Source: CAZKTO01 sp964555685 (lineage in GTDB: Bacteria > Chloroflexota > Dehalococcoidia > SHYB01). Taken from it: a stretch of DNA of 62,365 bases. Shown here one piece after another: positions 6,775 through 15,573 of the stretch. The stretch spans positions 1-62,365 of the forward strand of contig CAZKTO010000009.1 in NCBI GenBank assembly GCA_964555685.1, written 5' to 3'. The translations under genes and the position numbers were made by a program. Below the pieces are notes generated by a model, which was not told the DNA's origin, ran no database searches, and was given only the letters and a program-made list of their open reading frames with translations. Position 1 is the first letter of the stretch, and each line of letters starts with the position of its first letter.

Positions 6775-8562
6775 ATGATTACCCGCGCACGACTCTTCTC
6801 AGCCCTCGTGGTGACCGTCGTCATCGCCCTCGTGGCCGCGGCATGCGGTGGCGGTGAGGAGGAGCCAGCGGCCACGCAGGCGCCGCAGCCCACAGCCACA
6901 AAGGCGCCTCCGACTACCGCTGTGCCGCCGACTACTTCTCCGCCGGCCGCCACAGCGGCCCCTATCCGGACCCCCACGCCCACACCCACGCCGCTCCCGC
7001 CGACGGCGGCTCCCCTAACGCCCCCCAGCGGGCCGCAGGCCAAGTTTGGCGGTACGCTCCGCTGGCCGTGGATCGGCCCCCTTCCCAACTTGGACGCCCA
7101 TGGGCTGGGAGGCGTCGGCGCCTCGGCCGTTATGGCCCCCTTGATGAACTGGCTGGTCCAGAATGGCGGGGGCTACTACAGGGGTGGAGAGTCCGGCGTC
7201 GCCCCGGATCTGGCGTTGGAATGGCAGGTGGGCCCCGATAGCCAGACCTACACCTTCCGCCTGGCCCCGAACGCCAAGTGGCACGACGGCAAGCCCATTA
7301 CCGCGGCCGACGTCGTCTTCAGCCTCAACCGAATCGCCTTTGACCCGAGCATTCCCTTCGCCCGCTACCGCAGCACCCTCGCCCCCATGGACAAGGCGGA
7401 GGCGGTGGACGACTCCACCGTCCGTATCACAACCAAGACCGTTTCTGCTTCGTTCTTGGCGCGGCTGGGAGCCCTGGGGAATTTCGTTTACCCCCAGCAC
7501 GGCCTCCAGCAGCTCTTGGACAACAAGCCCATCGGCGGCGGGCCCTTCCGGTTTGTTTCCTATGAGCGCGACGTGAGACTGCTGGTGGAACGGAATCCCA
7601 GCTACTTCAAGAAGGACGCCCAGGGGAGGGCCCTGCCCTACCTGGACAGGATGGAGATCTTCATCATCATCGACCCCCCTTCCAGACTCGCCGCATTCCG
7701 GACGGGTCGACTGGACATCATGGACAACGTGACGCAGGTCAAGGAGTCGGACTTCAAGAACATTAAGGGCAGCCTGCCAGACCTCACCGGCGTCGCCCTT
7801 CGGACTGGGTGGATCTACTGGCTCTTCCGCAATAAACCTCCCTGGAGCGACGTCCGGGTCCGGAAGGCCTTCCACCTGGTCATGGACCGCCAGGAGTGGA
7901 ACCTCATCAATAACGAAGGCCAGGGAGACCCCTACGTCCTCTACACCAACACGGGCGGGCAGTGGGTGGTCCCGCCCGACGAGGTAGCCACGTTGCCGGG
8001 CTACCGGCAACCCAAGGACGCCGACATCGCCGAGGCCAAGCGGCTCCTCCAGGAAGCCGGCTATGACCTGAAGCGGGTGGTTCCCATTACCATTGGCACC
8101 ACCTACCCCAACCAGGCCGCGACGGGCTCGGGCATCCTTCGGAGGAGTTTGGGGATCGACTCAACCCTCATCGTGCGAGAGGGGGTGGCCTTCACCCAGG
8201 ACCAGCGCGCCGGGAACTTCGAAATCCTCTACGACTCCAACTCGGCCTCCGTCGACGATCCCTCCCTCACCCTCCCTCCCTGGTACAGGAGCAACGGGAA
8301 CAACAACTGGACCGGCTTCGGCGACCCAGAGCTGGACAAGCAGCTCGACGCTCTGGAGACCACCCTCGATTTCAAGGCCCGGCTCAAGATAGCCCAGGAC
8401 GTCCAGCGGAGGATCACCAACGAGCTGTTCTGGACTGCGGTGCACGGAGGGTTGGCCCGCAAGTACATATGGCGAGGCTTCATCCAGGGCTGGGTCCCGC
8501 ACCAGGGCACCCAGGACGGCCCGCCCTACCGGCATGAGACGACCTGGGTGGAGAAGAGCTGA
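6775..8562 (+). CDS. Extracellular solute-binding protein family 5 (lipoprotein)
   Basis: 595 aa. The signal peptide ends in ALVAAACGGG, so the protein is lipid-anchored. A long Pro/Thr/Ala linker (about residues 30-80) precedes the SBP_bac_5 domain, which contains WQVGPDSQTYTFRLAPNAKW, HDGKPITAADVVFSLNRI and RVRKAFHLVMDRQEW. The ribosome binding site GAGGAGG lies 8 bp before the ATG. It is the second such protein in 5 kb and converges with the enoyl-CoA hydratase 10 bp downstream. The signal-plus-linker region is repetitive at DNA level. Ligand unknown. Confidence 0.9.
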   Translation: MITRARLFSALVVTVVIALVAAACGGGEEEPAATQAPQPTATKAPPTTAVPPTTSPPAATAAPIRTPTPTPTPLPPTAAPLTPPSGPQAKFGGTLRWPWIGPLPNLDAHGLGGVGASAVMAPLMNWLVQNGGGYYRGGESGVAPDLALEWQVGPDSQTYTFRLAPNAKWHDGKPITAADVVFSLNRIAFDPSIPFARYRSTLAPMDKAEAVDDSTVRITTKTVSASFLARLGALGNFVYPQHGLQQLLDNKPIGGGPFRFVSYERDVRLLVERNPSYFKKDAQGRALPYLDRMEIFIIIDPPSRLAAFRTGRLDIMDNVTQVKESDFKNIKGSLPDLTGVALRTGWIYWLFRNKPPWSDVRVRKAFHLVMDRQEWNLINNEGQGDPYVLYTNTGGQWVVPPDEVATLPGYRQPKDADIAEAKRLLQEAGYDLKRVVPITIGTTYPNQAATGSGILRRSLGIDSTLIVREGVAFTQDQRAGNFEILYDSNSASVDDPSLTLPPWYRSNGNNNWTGFGDPELDKQLDALETTLDFKARLKIAQDVQRRITNELFWTAVHGGLARKYIWRGFIQGWVPHQGTQDGPPYRHETTWVEKS

Positions 8563-8572
8563 GCCGCCTGCC

Positions 8573-9367
8573 TCACTCGCCCTTGAACTTCGGCGGGCGC
8601 TTTTCGACGAAGGCGCGATCGGCCTCCAGGAAGTCCTGGCTCTCCACGAGATAGCCGTGGAGGGCCGAGTGGTAGTCGTCCTCCAGGTGGTAGGCGCCCA
8701 TCCTGGCCCGCGAGAGGGCCCGCTTGGTCATGGCGACGCCCAGGGCCGGCTTGGCCGCGATCCGCTGAGCCAGCTCCATGGCCGCCGGCATGAGCCGCTC
8801 ATGGGGCACCACCCGGTTCACCAGACCCATCGCCCTGGCCGTGGCGGCGTCCACCAGCTCGCCGCTCAGGAGCAGCTCGCAGGCCGAGGCGTAGCCCACC
8901 AGCCGCGGCAGGAGGAAGAGGCCGCCCAGATCGGGCACCAGGCCCCGGTCGATGTACATCTCGGCGAAGGTGGCCCGCTCGGAGGCGATGCGGATATCGC
9001 ACCAGAGGGCGATGTCGAGCCCGCCGCCCACCGCTGGCCCATTGACGGCGGCGATGGTCGGCTTCTCCAGCGTCAGGAAGAGCTCCGCCGCCCGGGCGAA
9101 GGGGCGCTGGAAGAAGACGCCCGTCCGGGACCGGCGCTCCTTCGCGAAGCGCTCCGCCGCCATCTTCCGGTCGCCGCCGGAGCAGAAACCCCGCCCCGCC
9201 CCGGTGACGATGGCCACGCGCACCGCTGGATCGTCCCGCACCCGCACCAGCGCCTCGCCGATCTCCTCCATCGTCTGCCCCGCGAGGGCGTTCAGCCGGT
9301 CCGGCCGGTTGAGGGTGATGACGGCGATGCCGTCCTTGGCCTCGAAGAGCAGGTGTTCGAGCTGCAT
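8573..9367 (-). CDS. Enoyl-CoA hydratase/isomerase
   Basis: 264 aa, standard crotonase length. Adds water across a 2,3-enoyl-CoA in beta-oxidation or a related CoA pathway. The oxyanion-hole segments are visible: GRGFCSGGDRK (about residue 63) and AVNGPAVGGGLDIALWCDIR (about 112), followed by FLLPRLVGYA and a C-terminal FxEKRPPKFKG tail. I chose the ATG at 9367, which has AGGAG 6 bp upstream; the longer open frame beyond it overlaps the acyl-CoA dehydrogenase. It is the last gene of the minus-strand acyl-CoA cluster. Confidence 0.92.
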   Translation of the reverse strand: MQLEHLLFEAKDGIAVITLNRPDRLNALAGQTMEEIGEALVRVRDDPAVRVAIVTGAGRGFCSGGDRKMAAERFAKERRSRTGVFFQRPFARAAELFLTLEKPTIAAVNGPAVGGGLDIALWCDIRIASERATFAEMYIDRGLVPDLGGLFLLPRLVGYASACELLLSGELVDAATARAMGLVNRVVPHERLMPAAMELAQRIAAKPALGVAMTKRALSRARMGAYHLEDDYHSALHGYLVESQDFLEADRAFVEKRPPKFKGE

Positions 9368-9405
9368 GCGTCTCCTTTCGGGCAGCGCCATCCCGTCCGG
9401 CGGCG

Positions 9406-10539
9406 CTAGTACCCCAGGCAGCGCTGGACCACTCCCCGGTGGTAGACCGAGTCGCCCAGGTAGAGCTCCGAGGCCTTGGCGTTGCGGAAGTAGAACTGGA
9501 GGTTGTGGTCCTGAATATAGGCCGCGCCGCCGTGGACCTGGTGGGCGCTTCGGACGACCCGCTTGTAGGCATTGGAGAGCCACGCCTTGGCCATGGAAAT
9601 CTCCAGCGCGCAGGGCAGGCCCTCGCTCAGCTTCCAGGCCGCGTAGTAGGTCATGAGCCGCGAGGTGTCCACGTCCGTGAGCATATCGGCGCACCGGTGT
9701 TGGACCGCCTGGAAGCTCCCGATGGGCACGCCGAACTGCACCCGCTGCTTGGCGTACTCGACGGTCATCTCGAGGGCCCGCTGGGCCCCGCCTACCATCT
9801 GCGCGCACAGGGCCACCGTCCCCCGCTCCAGCGCCCGCGCGACGACGGGCCAGCCCCCGTGCAGCTCGCCCACGACCCTGGAGGCGGGCGCCCGCAAGTC
9901 CGCGAAGGCCACCTCGGCCATCCGGTCCGTGCCGATACCCCTGAGCTGCGTTATGGTGACGCCCGGGGCCTTGGCCTCGACCAGGAAGAGCGTGACGCCC
10001 TGCTCTTGGGCGGAGCTGGTCCTCGTCCGGGCGGCGACGAGCAGCTCGTCGGCGATCTGGGCGTCCCGGACGAAGAGCTTGACCCCCTCGAGGGCGTACC
10101 CGCCCACGCGCCGGACCGCCCGCATCTGCACGCCCTGGGCGTCGAACCGGGCGCTCGGCTCGGTCAGGGCAAAGGCGGCGATGCGCTCCCCCCGCGCGAT
10201 GGCGGGCAGCAGCTCCGCCTTCTGCTCCTCCGACCCCGCATCGAGAATGGCGAGGCCGGCCAGGACCACGCTGCTGAGATAGGGCCCGGGGAAGACGGCC
10301 CGGCCCAGCTCCTCCATCACCAGCGCCACGTCGATGAACGAGCCCTCGGACCCGCCGTACCGCTCCGGAAACGGGATGCCCAGCCAGCCGAGGCCGGCGA
10401 CCTTCCGCCAGAGGCCGGGCGAGAAGCCCGTTGCGTCCCGTTCCAGCTCCCGGACGAGGTCGATGGGGCACTCCTTGGAGAGGAAGTCCCGCGCGCTCTT
10501 GCGCAACATCTCTTGCTGTTCGTTGAAGTCCAGGTCCAA
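9406..10539 (-). CDS. Acyl-CoA dehydrogenase, divergent subunit (377 aa)
   Basis: FAD-dependent dehydrogenation of an acyl-CoA thioester. TTG start with GAGGGA upstream. N-terminal helical domain (DFNEQQEMLRKSARDFLSKE), a weakly conserved FAD beta domain (AFALTEPSARFDAQGVQMRA), and a C-terminal helical domain with AYKRVVRSAHQVHGGAAYIQ. It differs from the neighbour at 10611, which has the standard ALGLTEPNAGSDLASLQ. This pairing of one canonical and one divergent subunit is typical of heteromeric FadE-type dehydrogenases of steroid or side-chain degradation (inference). Confidence 0.88.
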   Translation of the reverse strand: MDLDFNEQQEMLRKSARDFLSKECPIDLVRELERDATGFSPGLWRKVAGLGWLGIPFPERYGGSEGSFIDVALVMEELGRAVFPGPYLSSVVLAGLAILDAGSEEQKAELLPAIARGERIAAFALTEPSARFDAQGVQMRAVRRVGGYALEGVKLFVRDAQIADELLVAARTRTSSAQEQGVTLFLVEAKAPGVTITQLRGIGTDRMAEVAFADLRAPASRVVGELHGGWPVVARALERGTVALCAQMVGGAQRALEMTVEYAKQRVQFGVPIGSFQAVQHRCADMLTDVDTSRLMTYYAAWKLSEGLPCALEISMAKAWLSNAYKRVVRSAHQVHGGAAYIQDHNLQFYFRNAKASELYLGDSVYHRGVVQRCLGY

Positions 10540-10610
10540 GGCGTTCCCTCACCCACCCCGGCACGCCGGGGCGCCCGCTCTCCCGCCGGGACAGGGAGTG
10601 ACGTTCCCGG

Positions 10611-11786
10611 CTAGCCGCGCGGCAGGCCCAGCCCTTGGAGCGCCATCAGGTTCCGGTTGACCTCGTTGGCGCCCGCGCCGAACGTCATCATGACCGCCAC
10701 GCGATGGAGCTGCTCCATGCGCCCGTCCATGGGCGCGTGCCTGGAGCCGGCCTGGACCTGGCCGTACATGCCCAAGAGCTGCGTCGCCACGTCCGCCATG
10801 CGCTGGAGCAGCTCCGTGCTGTAGACCTTGAGCATGGAGGCCTCGTAGTACGGGACCTTGCCCCGGTGGAGCATCCACGCCGTCCGGTGGCTCAGCATCA
10901 CGGCCGCGTGGACCTCCACGTGCAGGTCCGCCAGGGCGTTGCGCACCGCCTCCCGCTCGATGAGGGGCCGGCCGTCGATCGCGGTCTCCTTGCAGTAGGC
11001 CTCCAGTCGCTCGAGGGTCGTCACCAGCCCGGGCACGCCAGCCACGGAGAGCCGCTCCAGGTCCAGGGAGGTGGTGATGTAGTACCAGCCGCGGTCCTGC
11101 TCGCCCACCATGTTCTCCCGCGGCACGACGACGTTGTCCCAGAACGTGGCGTTGGTCCGCTCGCCGCCGAGGCCCATGAGAGGCTGGATGGTGATACCCG
11201 GTGTCTTGAGGTCCACCATGAAGGCGGAGATGCCCTTGTGCTTGGGGACGCTGGGGTTCGTGCGAGCGGCGAGCCAGACGTACTCGGCCTTGTGGGCCAG
11301 GCTTGTGAAGATCTTCTGCCCGTTGATCACGTAGACGTCGCCCTTGGCCTCGGCGCGCGTCTGGAGGGAGGCCAGGTCGCTGCCGGCGTTGGGCTCCGTG
11401 AGGCCCAGGGCGAAGTCGATCTCGCCGCTGCCGATGAGTCCCAGGAACTTCTTCTTCTGCTCGTCGTTGCCGTAGCGCATGAGCGTGGGCGCCACCCAGC
11501 TCACGGCGCTGGAGTTCATGGGCGCGCCGTGGACGGCCATCTCCCAGGCGAAGACGTAGCGCTCCATCATGGTGGCGGGCGTGCCGCCGTACTCGGCGGG
11601 CCAGCCCAGGCGGAGCCACCCCTTGCGGCCCAGCTTGCGCCGCCACTCCTTCTCGATATCCAGATGCTCGATGGAGTAGGCCGCGGCGTGCCCCTCGCGG
11701 CGCAGCTCCTGCGGCATCTCGGTGCGGATAAAGTCGCGCACCTCCTGCCGGAATCGCTCCTCGGCTTCAGTGAACCGGAAGTCCAT
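10611..11786 (-). CDS. Acyl-CoA dehydrogenase (391 aa)
   Basis: Canonical member of the family. MDFRFTEAEERFRQEVRDF at the N-terminus, the FAD/substrate motif FALGLTEPNAGSDLASLQTR near residue 130, the KIFTSLAHKAEYVWLAARTN strand, and the C-terminal QVQAGSRHAPMDGR...NRNLMALQGLGLPRG ending shared with the homologs at 25271 and 38224. It lies 71 bp upstream of the divergent subunit in the same transcript, so the two probably form one enzyme. Confidence 0.92.
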   Translation of the reverse strand: MDFRFTEAEERFRQEVRDFIRTEMPQELRREGHAAAYSIEHLDIEKEWRRKLGRKGWLRLGWPAEYGGTPATMMERYVFAWEMAVHGAPMNSSAVSWVAPTLMRYGNDEQKKKFLGLIGSGEIDFALGLTEPNAGSDLASLQTRAEAKGDVYVINGQKIFTSLAHKAEYVWLAARTNPSVPKHKGISAFMVDLKTPGITIQPLMGLGGERTNATFWDNVVVPRENMVGEQDRGWYYITTSLDLERLSVAGVPGLVTTLERLEAYCKETAIDGRPLIEREAVRNALADLHVEVHAAVMLSHRTAWMLHRGKVPYYEASMLKVYSTELLQRMADVATQLLGMYGQVQAGSRHAPMDGRMEQLHRVAVMMTFGAGANEVNRNLMALQGLGLPRG

Positions 11787-11870
11787 GAGAGCACCCTTGC
11801 CTTCGGTCCGTGCGCCCGGGAGGAATCCGGGCGCCCCAAATCTGCGCCCTCTGCATCATCTGCGGATGCC

Positions 11871-13115
11871 TCAGCTCCTCTTCGGCAGCAGCGCCGCCAG
11901 CTGCGGCGGCACCGGGTACTTTTCGGGCGGCGTCAGCTCGATGACCTGCATCTCCGTGTACCGCTTGATCTCGGCCTGGGACAGGCCCAGAAGCTTCCCG
12001 AAGACGTAGTCGTTATGCTGGCCCATGTAGGGCGCGGGGCCGGTGATGGCCCCCGGAGTCTCGCTCAGGCGCACCTGGGTCCCGCCGATGGAGACCTTGC
12101 CGAGCCAGTGGTCGGGCACGTCTCGGTGCAGGAAACCGCGGGCGGCCAGGTGCCGGTCCTCGATCAGCTCCGGGATGTCCTGGACCATGCCGGCGGTTAC
12201 GCCCCGCGCCTGGAGCGTCATCATCACGTCGTAGGAGGTGCGGGCCGAGGTCCACGCCCCGATGGTCCGGTCCAGCTCGTCTCGGTTCTTCAGCCGCAGC
12301 GCCAGCGTCGCGAATCGCGGGTCGCCGGCGAGGCCCGGCTGGCCCATGGCCGCGCACAGCGCCACCCACTCCTCGTCTGTGGAGACGGCGATGGCGATCC
12401 ACTTGTCCTGGCCCCGGCACGGATAGCAGTTGTACGGCGCCTGCCAGGGGCTGCGGTTGGCGTCCCGGACGGTCTCCTCGCCGTTGACCAGGTACGTCAG
12501 CAGCTCCGGCCCCATGAGCGACACCAGCGACTCGAACTGCGAGAGATCGATCCACTGGCCCTTGTCCGTCCGGTCGCGGTACTCCAGGGCTGCGAGGATG
12601 GCGACGATGGCGTGCCCCGGCGCAGCGTAGTCGGCGTAGGCGATGCCGATGCCCCCGGGGACGGTGTCCGGGTAGCCCGTGAGATGATCGAGGCCGGCCA
12701 GGGCGTGCAGATTCGGGCCGAAGGTCACGTCGTCCTTGTGCGGGCCGGAGGAGCCCATCGCCGGCATGGTGACCTGGATGATCCGAGGGTTGACGGCGCT
12801 CAGGGCCTGGTAGGTGAGGCCCAGCTTCTCCATGACGCCCGCGGCGTAGTTATCCGTGACGAGGTCGCTGACCTTCACCAGCCGCTCGAAGAGCTTGCGC
12901 CCCTCGGGGTGCGAGACGTCGAGGCCGGCGCTCAGCTTGCCCGCGTGGGTCTCGGCGCTGACGGCGAAGAATGGCATGACGGGGTCCAGGCGCTTGGTGG
13001 TCTCCATGCGAATGACCTCGGCGCCATGGTAGGCCAGGGCCCGGTTCATGATGGGTCCGGCCAGGACCCAGGTGAAGTCCAGGACCCGGACCCCTTCCAG
13101 CGCTCGAAGGCTCAT
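11871..13115 (-). CDS. CaiB/BaiF family III CoA-transferase
   Basis: 414 aa. Moves CoA between carboxylic acids, activating a substrate for the dehydrogenases next door. The N-terminus SLRALEGVRVLDFTWVLAGP is the family signature; TDNYAAGVMEKLGLTYQALS and KGQWIDLSQFESLVSLMGPE follow, and the C-terminus has LGQHND-type MGQHNDYVFGKLLGLSQAEI. I placed the start at the ATG at 13115; the open frame to 13361 overlaps the next gene in another frame. Closely related to the genes at 13150, 20281 and 21537. Confidence 0.9.
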   Translation of the reverse strand: MSLRALEGVRVLDFTWVLAGPIMNRALAYHGAEVIRMETTKRLDPVMPFFAVSAETHAGKLSAGLDVSHPEGRKLFERLVKVSDLVTDNYAAGVMEKLGLTYQALSAVNPRIIQVTMPAMGSSGPHKDDVTFGPNLHALAGLDHLTGYPDTVPGGIGIAYADYAAPGHAIVAILAALEYRDRTDKGQWIDLSQFESLVSLMGPELLTYLVNGEETVRDANRSPWQAPYNCYPCRGQDKWIAIAVSTDEEWVALCAAMGQPGLAGDPRFATLALRLKNRDELDRTIGAWTSARTSYDVMMTLQARGVTAGMVQDIPELIEDRHLAARGFLHRDVPDHWLGKVSIGGTQVRLSETPGAITGPAPYMGQHNDYVFGKLLGLSQAEIKRYTEMQVIELTPPEKYPVPPQLAALLPKRS

Positions 13116-13149
13116 GGACACGCTCCTTCTTCCAACCGGCCTGCCGCGC

Positions 13150-14367
13150 CTAGACGACGCCCGCCGTCCGCATGGCCGCGATCTCCGGTGGCGCCAGCCC
13201 CAGCTCCTTGCCATAGACCTCGGCGTTGTGCTCGCCGACGAGGGGCGGGCGCCGCCCGATGCGCCAGGGGCTCGCGCTGAGCTGGTATGGGGCGCCTGGG
13301 TAGCGGACCGTCGCGCCCAACTCCTTGTGCCGGACCTCGGCGAAGTAGCCGCGGGCGGCAAGCTGCGCGTGCGCCGCTACCTCGGCGATGGTGTTGACCG
13401 GCACAAAGGTCAGGTGGCGCCGCTGCCCCTCGGCGTAGAGCGCCGCTTTGGTGAAGCGCTTGGCGAAATCGATGAAGATGGGGCGCAAGGCCGCCACATG
13501 GGGGCGGCGGTCCCCCTCGTACTTCTCGTCCAGGATCTCCGTGTTCCCCGTCACCTCCGCGCACCACTGGATGAACGTCGTCCAGTGGGCGGGCCGGGTG
13601 ATGATCAGGCTCACGTAGCCGTCCTTGCACGGGTAGTTGCCGAAGGGGACCGTTCCCGTGCGGTCGTGACCGTACCAGCGGGTGATGGAGAACTTCATGG
13701 GCCCGGTGTAGGAGTTGACGCCGAACTCGCAGAGGGTGGTGGCCGCGCTCTCCTGCATCGAGATATCGACGTGCTGGCCCCGGGCGGTGCGCCGGCGCGC
13801 CCGCAGGGCCATCAGGACGCCCTGGGCCGCGTGCATGGACGCCAGATAGCCGATGGCCGGGATCCGCGACCGGACCGGTGGCCGCTCCGGCGGACCGCTG
13901 GAGTGCATGACGCCGCCCATGGCCATGGCGATCATCTCGTCGGCCCTGAAGTCCCGGTACGGCCCCGACTGCCCGAACCCAGTGACCGAGGCGAAGACCA
14001 GGCGGGGGTTGACGGCGCGCAGGGCCTCGAACCCGATGCCCAGGCCGTCCATCCAGCCCGGCGGCGCCGACTCCACGACCACGTCCGCCGATCTCGCCAG
14101 GCGCCGGAAGAGCTCCTGGCCGTCGCGCTTCGTCACGTCCAACGTGATCCCGCGCTTGCTCGTGTTCATGTACCAGAAGAAGAGGCTCCGATCCGGATGC
14201 GGCGCGCCCCGCCAGAAGGGGCCCATGCCTCGGGTGCGGTCCCCGCCCGGGGGCTCCACCTTGATCACGTCGGCGCCCAGGTCGGCCAGGAGCTTCCCGC
14301 AGTAGACGGCCTTCTCGTCCGCGAGGTCGAGGACGCGATACCCTTCCAGCGCCTGTGGGGTAGCCAT
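13150..14367 (-). CDS. CaiB/BaiF family III CoA-transferase
   Basis: 405 aa. N-terminus MATPQALEGYRVLDLADEKA followed by YCGKLLADLGADVIKVEPPG, then RGITLDVTKRDGQELFRRL, ADVVVESAPPGWMDGLGIGF and RGQHVDISMQESAATTLCEF. It is the first gene of the five-gene minus-strand acyl-CoA cluster. Having two different family III enzymes side by side suggests either a heteromer or two alternative acids being activated. The ADEKA segment replaces the more usual T..IAGP.. motif, a variation seen among distant members. Confidence 0.9.
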   Translation of the reverse strand: MATPQALEGYRVLDLADEKAVYCGKLLADLGADVIKVEPPGGDRTRGMGPFWRGAPHPDRSLFFWYMNTSKRGITLDVTKRDGQELFRRLARSADVVVESAPPGWMDGLGIGFEALRAVNPRLVFASVTGFGQSGPYRDFRADEMIAMAMGGVMHSSGPPERPPVRSRIPAIGYLASMHAAQGVLMALRARRRTARGQHVDISMQESAATTLCEFGVNSYTGPMKFSITRWYGHDRTGTVPFGNYPCKDGYVSLIITRPAHWTTFIQWCAEVTGNTEILDEKYEGDRRPHVAALRPIFIDFAKRFTKAALYAEGQRRHLTFVPVNTIAEVAAHAQLAARGYFAEVRHKELGATVRYPGAPYQLSASPWRIGRRPPLVGEHNAEVYGKELGLAPPEIAAMRTAGVV

Positions 14368-14463
14368 GGTGCAGCCCTGCCCTCTTGGGAGCGGCGCCCC
14401 GCCCCCGATGCCGCCACGCGGCTCGGTCGCGCCGGGGCCAGGCCGCGACGGGCCGGACGCATT

Positions 14464-14674
14464 CTAGCACTCAGTCAACATAGTTTTCATGGGGGTTTGT
14501 TCTCTGCTGCTCGCCACGTGGCCTCACCCCCTGCCCCCTCTCCAAGTCCTTGGAGAGGGGGTGGCCCCGCCACTCCACCAGATTGCCGCGCCCCGATATC
14601 ATCGGGGCTCGCAATGACGAGGCGGCAGCCATGCCCTCTGGTGGCTTGAAAGAATTAACTTGACTGAGTACTAG
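14464..14674. repeat. MITE-like element, 211 bp, with 15-bp terminal inverted repeats
   Basis: The left end CTAGCACTCAGTCAA (14464-14478) and the reverse complement of the right end, CTAGTACTCAGTCAA (14660-14674), match at 14 of 15 positions. The interior holds a CTCCAAGTCCTTGGAGAGGG hairpin, a CCCCGAT-ATC-ATCGGGG palindrome (14591-14607) and a GCAATGACGAG motif. It carries no coding frame. The right repeat contains the TAG stop codon of dtd (14671-14673). It fills nearly all of the 303-bp space between the CoA-transferase and dtd. Confidence 0.6.
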
Positions 14675-15150
14675 CCTTCCTTGAGCTCGCCGGAGCGCGA
14701 GCGGCGCCGGTCCTCGCTATCCAGCAGGATGGTCACCGGGCCATCGTTGTGGATCTCGACCAGCATATGCTCTCGGAACCTGCCGGTCTGGACGCGCGGG
14801 ATGGCCGCCCGTGCCAGCTCCACGAAGCGCTGGAAGAGCGACTCCGCATCCTGAGGTGACGCCGCCGCGACGAAGCTGGGCCGCCGCCCCTTGCGCGTCT
14901 CGGCGAGGAGGGTGAACTGGCTGACCAGGAGGAGCTCGGCGCCCGCATCCAGCGCGGAGCGGTCCAAGCGGCCCGTCGCATCGGGGAAGATGCGCAGGTG
15001 GACGACCTTGTCGATGAGGTAGCGGGCGTCCTCCTCCGTATCGCCCTGAGCGATGCCGACGAGGAGCACGAGCCCTGGCCCGATCCGGGCGACCTCCACG
15101 CCGCCCGCGGATACGGAGGCCCGGGCGACGCGCTGGAGCAGGACGCGCAC
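14671..15150 (-). CDS. dtd: D-aminoacyl-tRNA deacylase
   Basis: 159 aa. Removes D-amino acids (and glycine from tRNA-Ala) mischarged onto tRNA in the cytosol. The family starts MRVLLQRVARASVSAGG, and both active-site motifs are present: SQFTLLAETRKGRRPSF near residue 77 and the cross-subunit NDGPVTILLDS near residue 134. GTG start; 18 bp downstream of the fmdB-like gene, so it is co-transcribed under the CIRCE-bearing promoter. Its stop codon lies inside the terminal repeat of the adjacent MITE-like element. Confidence 0.95.
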   Translation of the reverse strand: MRVLLQRVARASVSAGGVEVARIGPGLVLLVGIAQGDTEEDARYLIDKVVHLRIFPDATGRLDRSALDAGAELLLVSQFTLLAETRKGRRPSFVAAASPQDAESLFQRFVELARAAIPRVQTGRFREHMLVEIHNDGPVTILLDSEDRRRSRSGELKEG

Positions 15151-15168
15151 GCGAGGGGCGCCCGGGGG

Positions 15169-15516
15169 CTAGGAGCCGCTCTTGGCGCCGTCGCCCGCCG
15201 TGTCCTTGGCCGAGGCCTTGGCCCCGTCCCTGGTCTCACTCTTAGCGCCGTCGCCCGTCGTGTCCTTGGTCGAGGCCTTGGTCCCGTCCTTGGTCTCGCC
15301 CTTGGCGGAGCCGTCGCCGGACTCCTCCTTCGGGGCCTTGCCGCGGCCGTAATCGGTGGTGTAGAAGCCGCTCCCCTTGTAGTGGACGGGCACCAGCAGG
15401 ATCACCCGGCGGGACGCGCCGTTGCAGGTGGGGCAGCTGGCCCGCGGCTCCGCGTGGAACTCCTGCCGGAGCTCGAAGCGGTGCCGGTTGGCGCATTCAT
15501 ACTCGTAGATCGGCAT
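15169..15516 (-). CDS. FmdB-family zinc-ribbon protein with Asp/Lys/Gly-rich repeat tail
   Basis: 115 aa. The N-terminal 45 residues are a classic FmdB zinc ribbon: MPIYEYECANRHRFEL and CPTCNGASRRVI; the first pair is C-N5 divergent (only C8 visible), so zinc binding may be incomplete. The C-terminal 50 residues are two near-identical 20-residue units (ETKDGTKASTKDTTGDGAK and ETRDGAKASAKDTAGDGAK), encoded by a 60-bp tandem DNA repeat. I start at MPIYEYE, where the family begins. A promoter and CIRCE operator lie directly upstream, so heat-shock control by HrcA is likely. Confidence 0.85.
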   Translation of the reverse strand: MPIYEYECANRHRFELRQEFHAEPRASCPTCNGASRRVILLVPVHYKGSGFYTTDYGRGKAPKEESGDGSAKGETKDGTKASTKDTTGDGAKSETRDGAKASAKDTAGDGAKSGS

Positions 15517-15539
15517 ACGGCCTCCATGAAACAAAAACG

Positions 15540-15566
15540 TTAGCACCCCAGACCAGCGAGTGCTAA
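15540..15566. promoter_or_regulatory. CIRCE operator (HrcA binding site)
   Basis: TTAGCACCC (15540-15548), 9-bp spacer, GAGTGCTAA (15558-15566). This matches the CIRCE consensus TTAGCACTC-N9-GAGTGCTAA at 17 of 18 arm positions. It sits between the -10 box and the start codon of the fmdB-like gene. Confidence 0.9.
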
Positions 15567-15573
15567 CCAACTC

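Noticed and set aside
8573..10564. A single 663-residue open frame covering the hydratase and beyond
   Set aside because: Only the first 265 codons from its stop encode a recognisable protein; the rest is the antisense-frame shadow of the acyl-CoA dehydrogenase gene.
10635..13280. An 881-residue plus-strand open frame
   Set aside because: It lies opposite the acyl-CoA dehydrogenase and CoA-transferase genes, has no recognisable domain and shows the composition of a high-GC shadow frame.
15178..15300. CRISPR-like repeat at the fmdB tail
   Set aside because: Two in-frame 60-bp units with no spacers; it is a protein tandem repeat. No CRISPR array is seen anywhere in the window.
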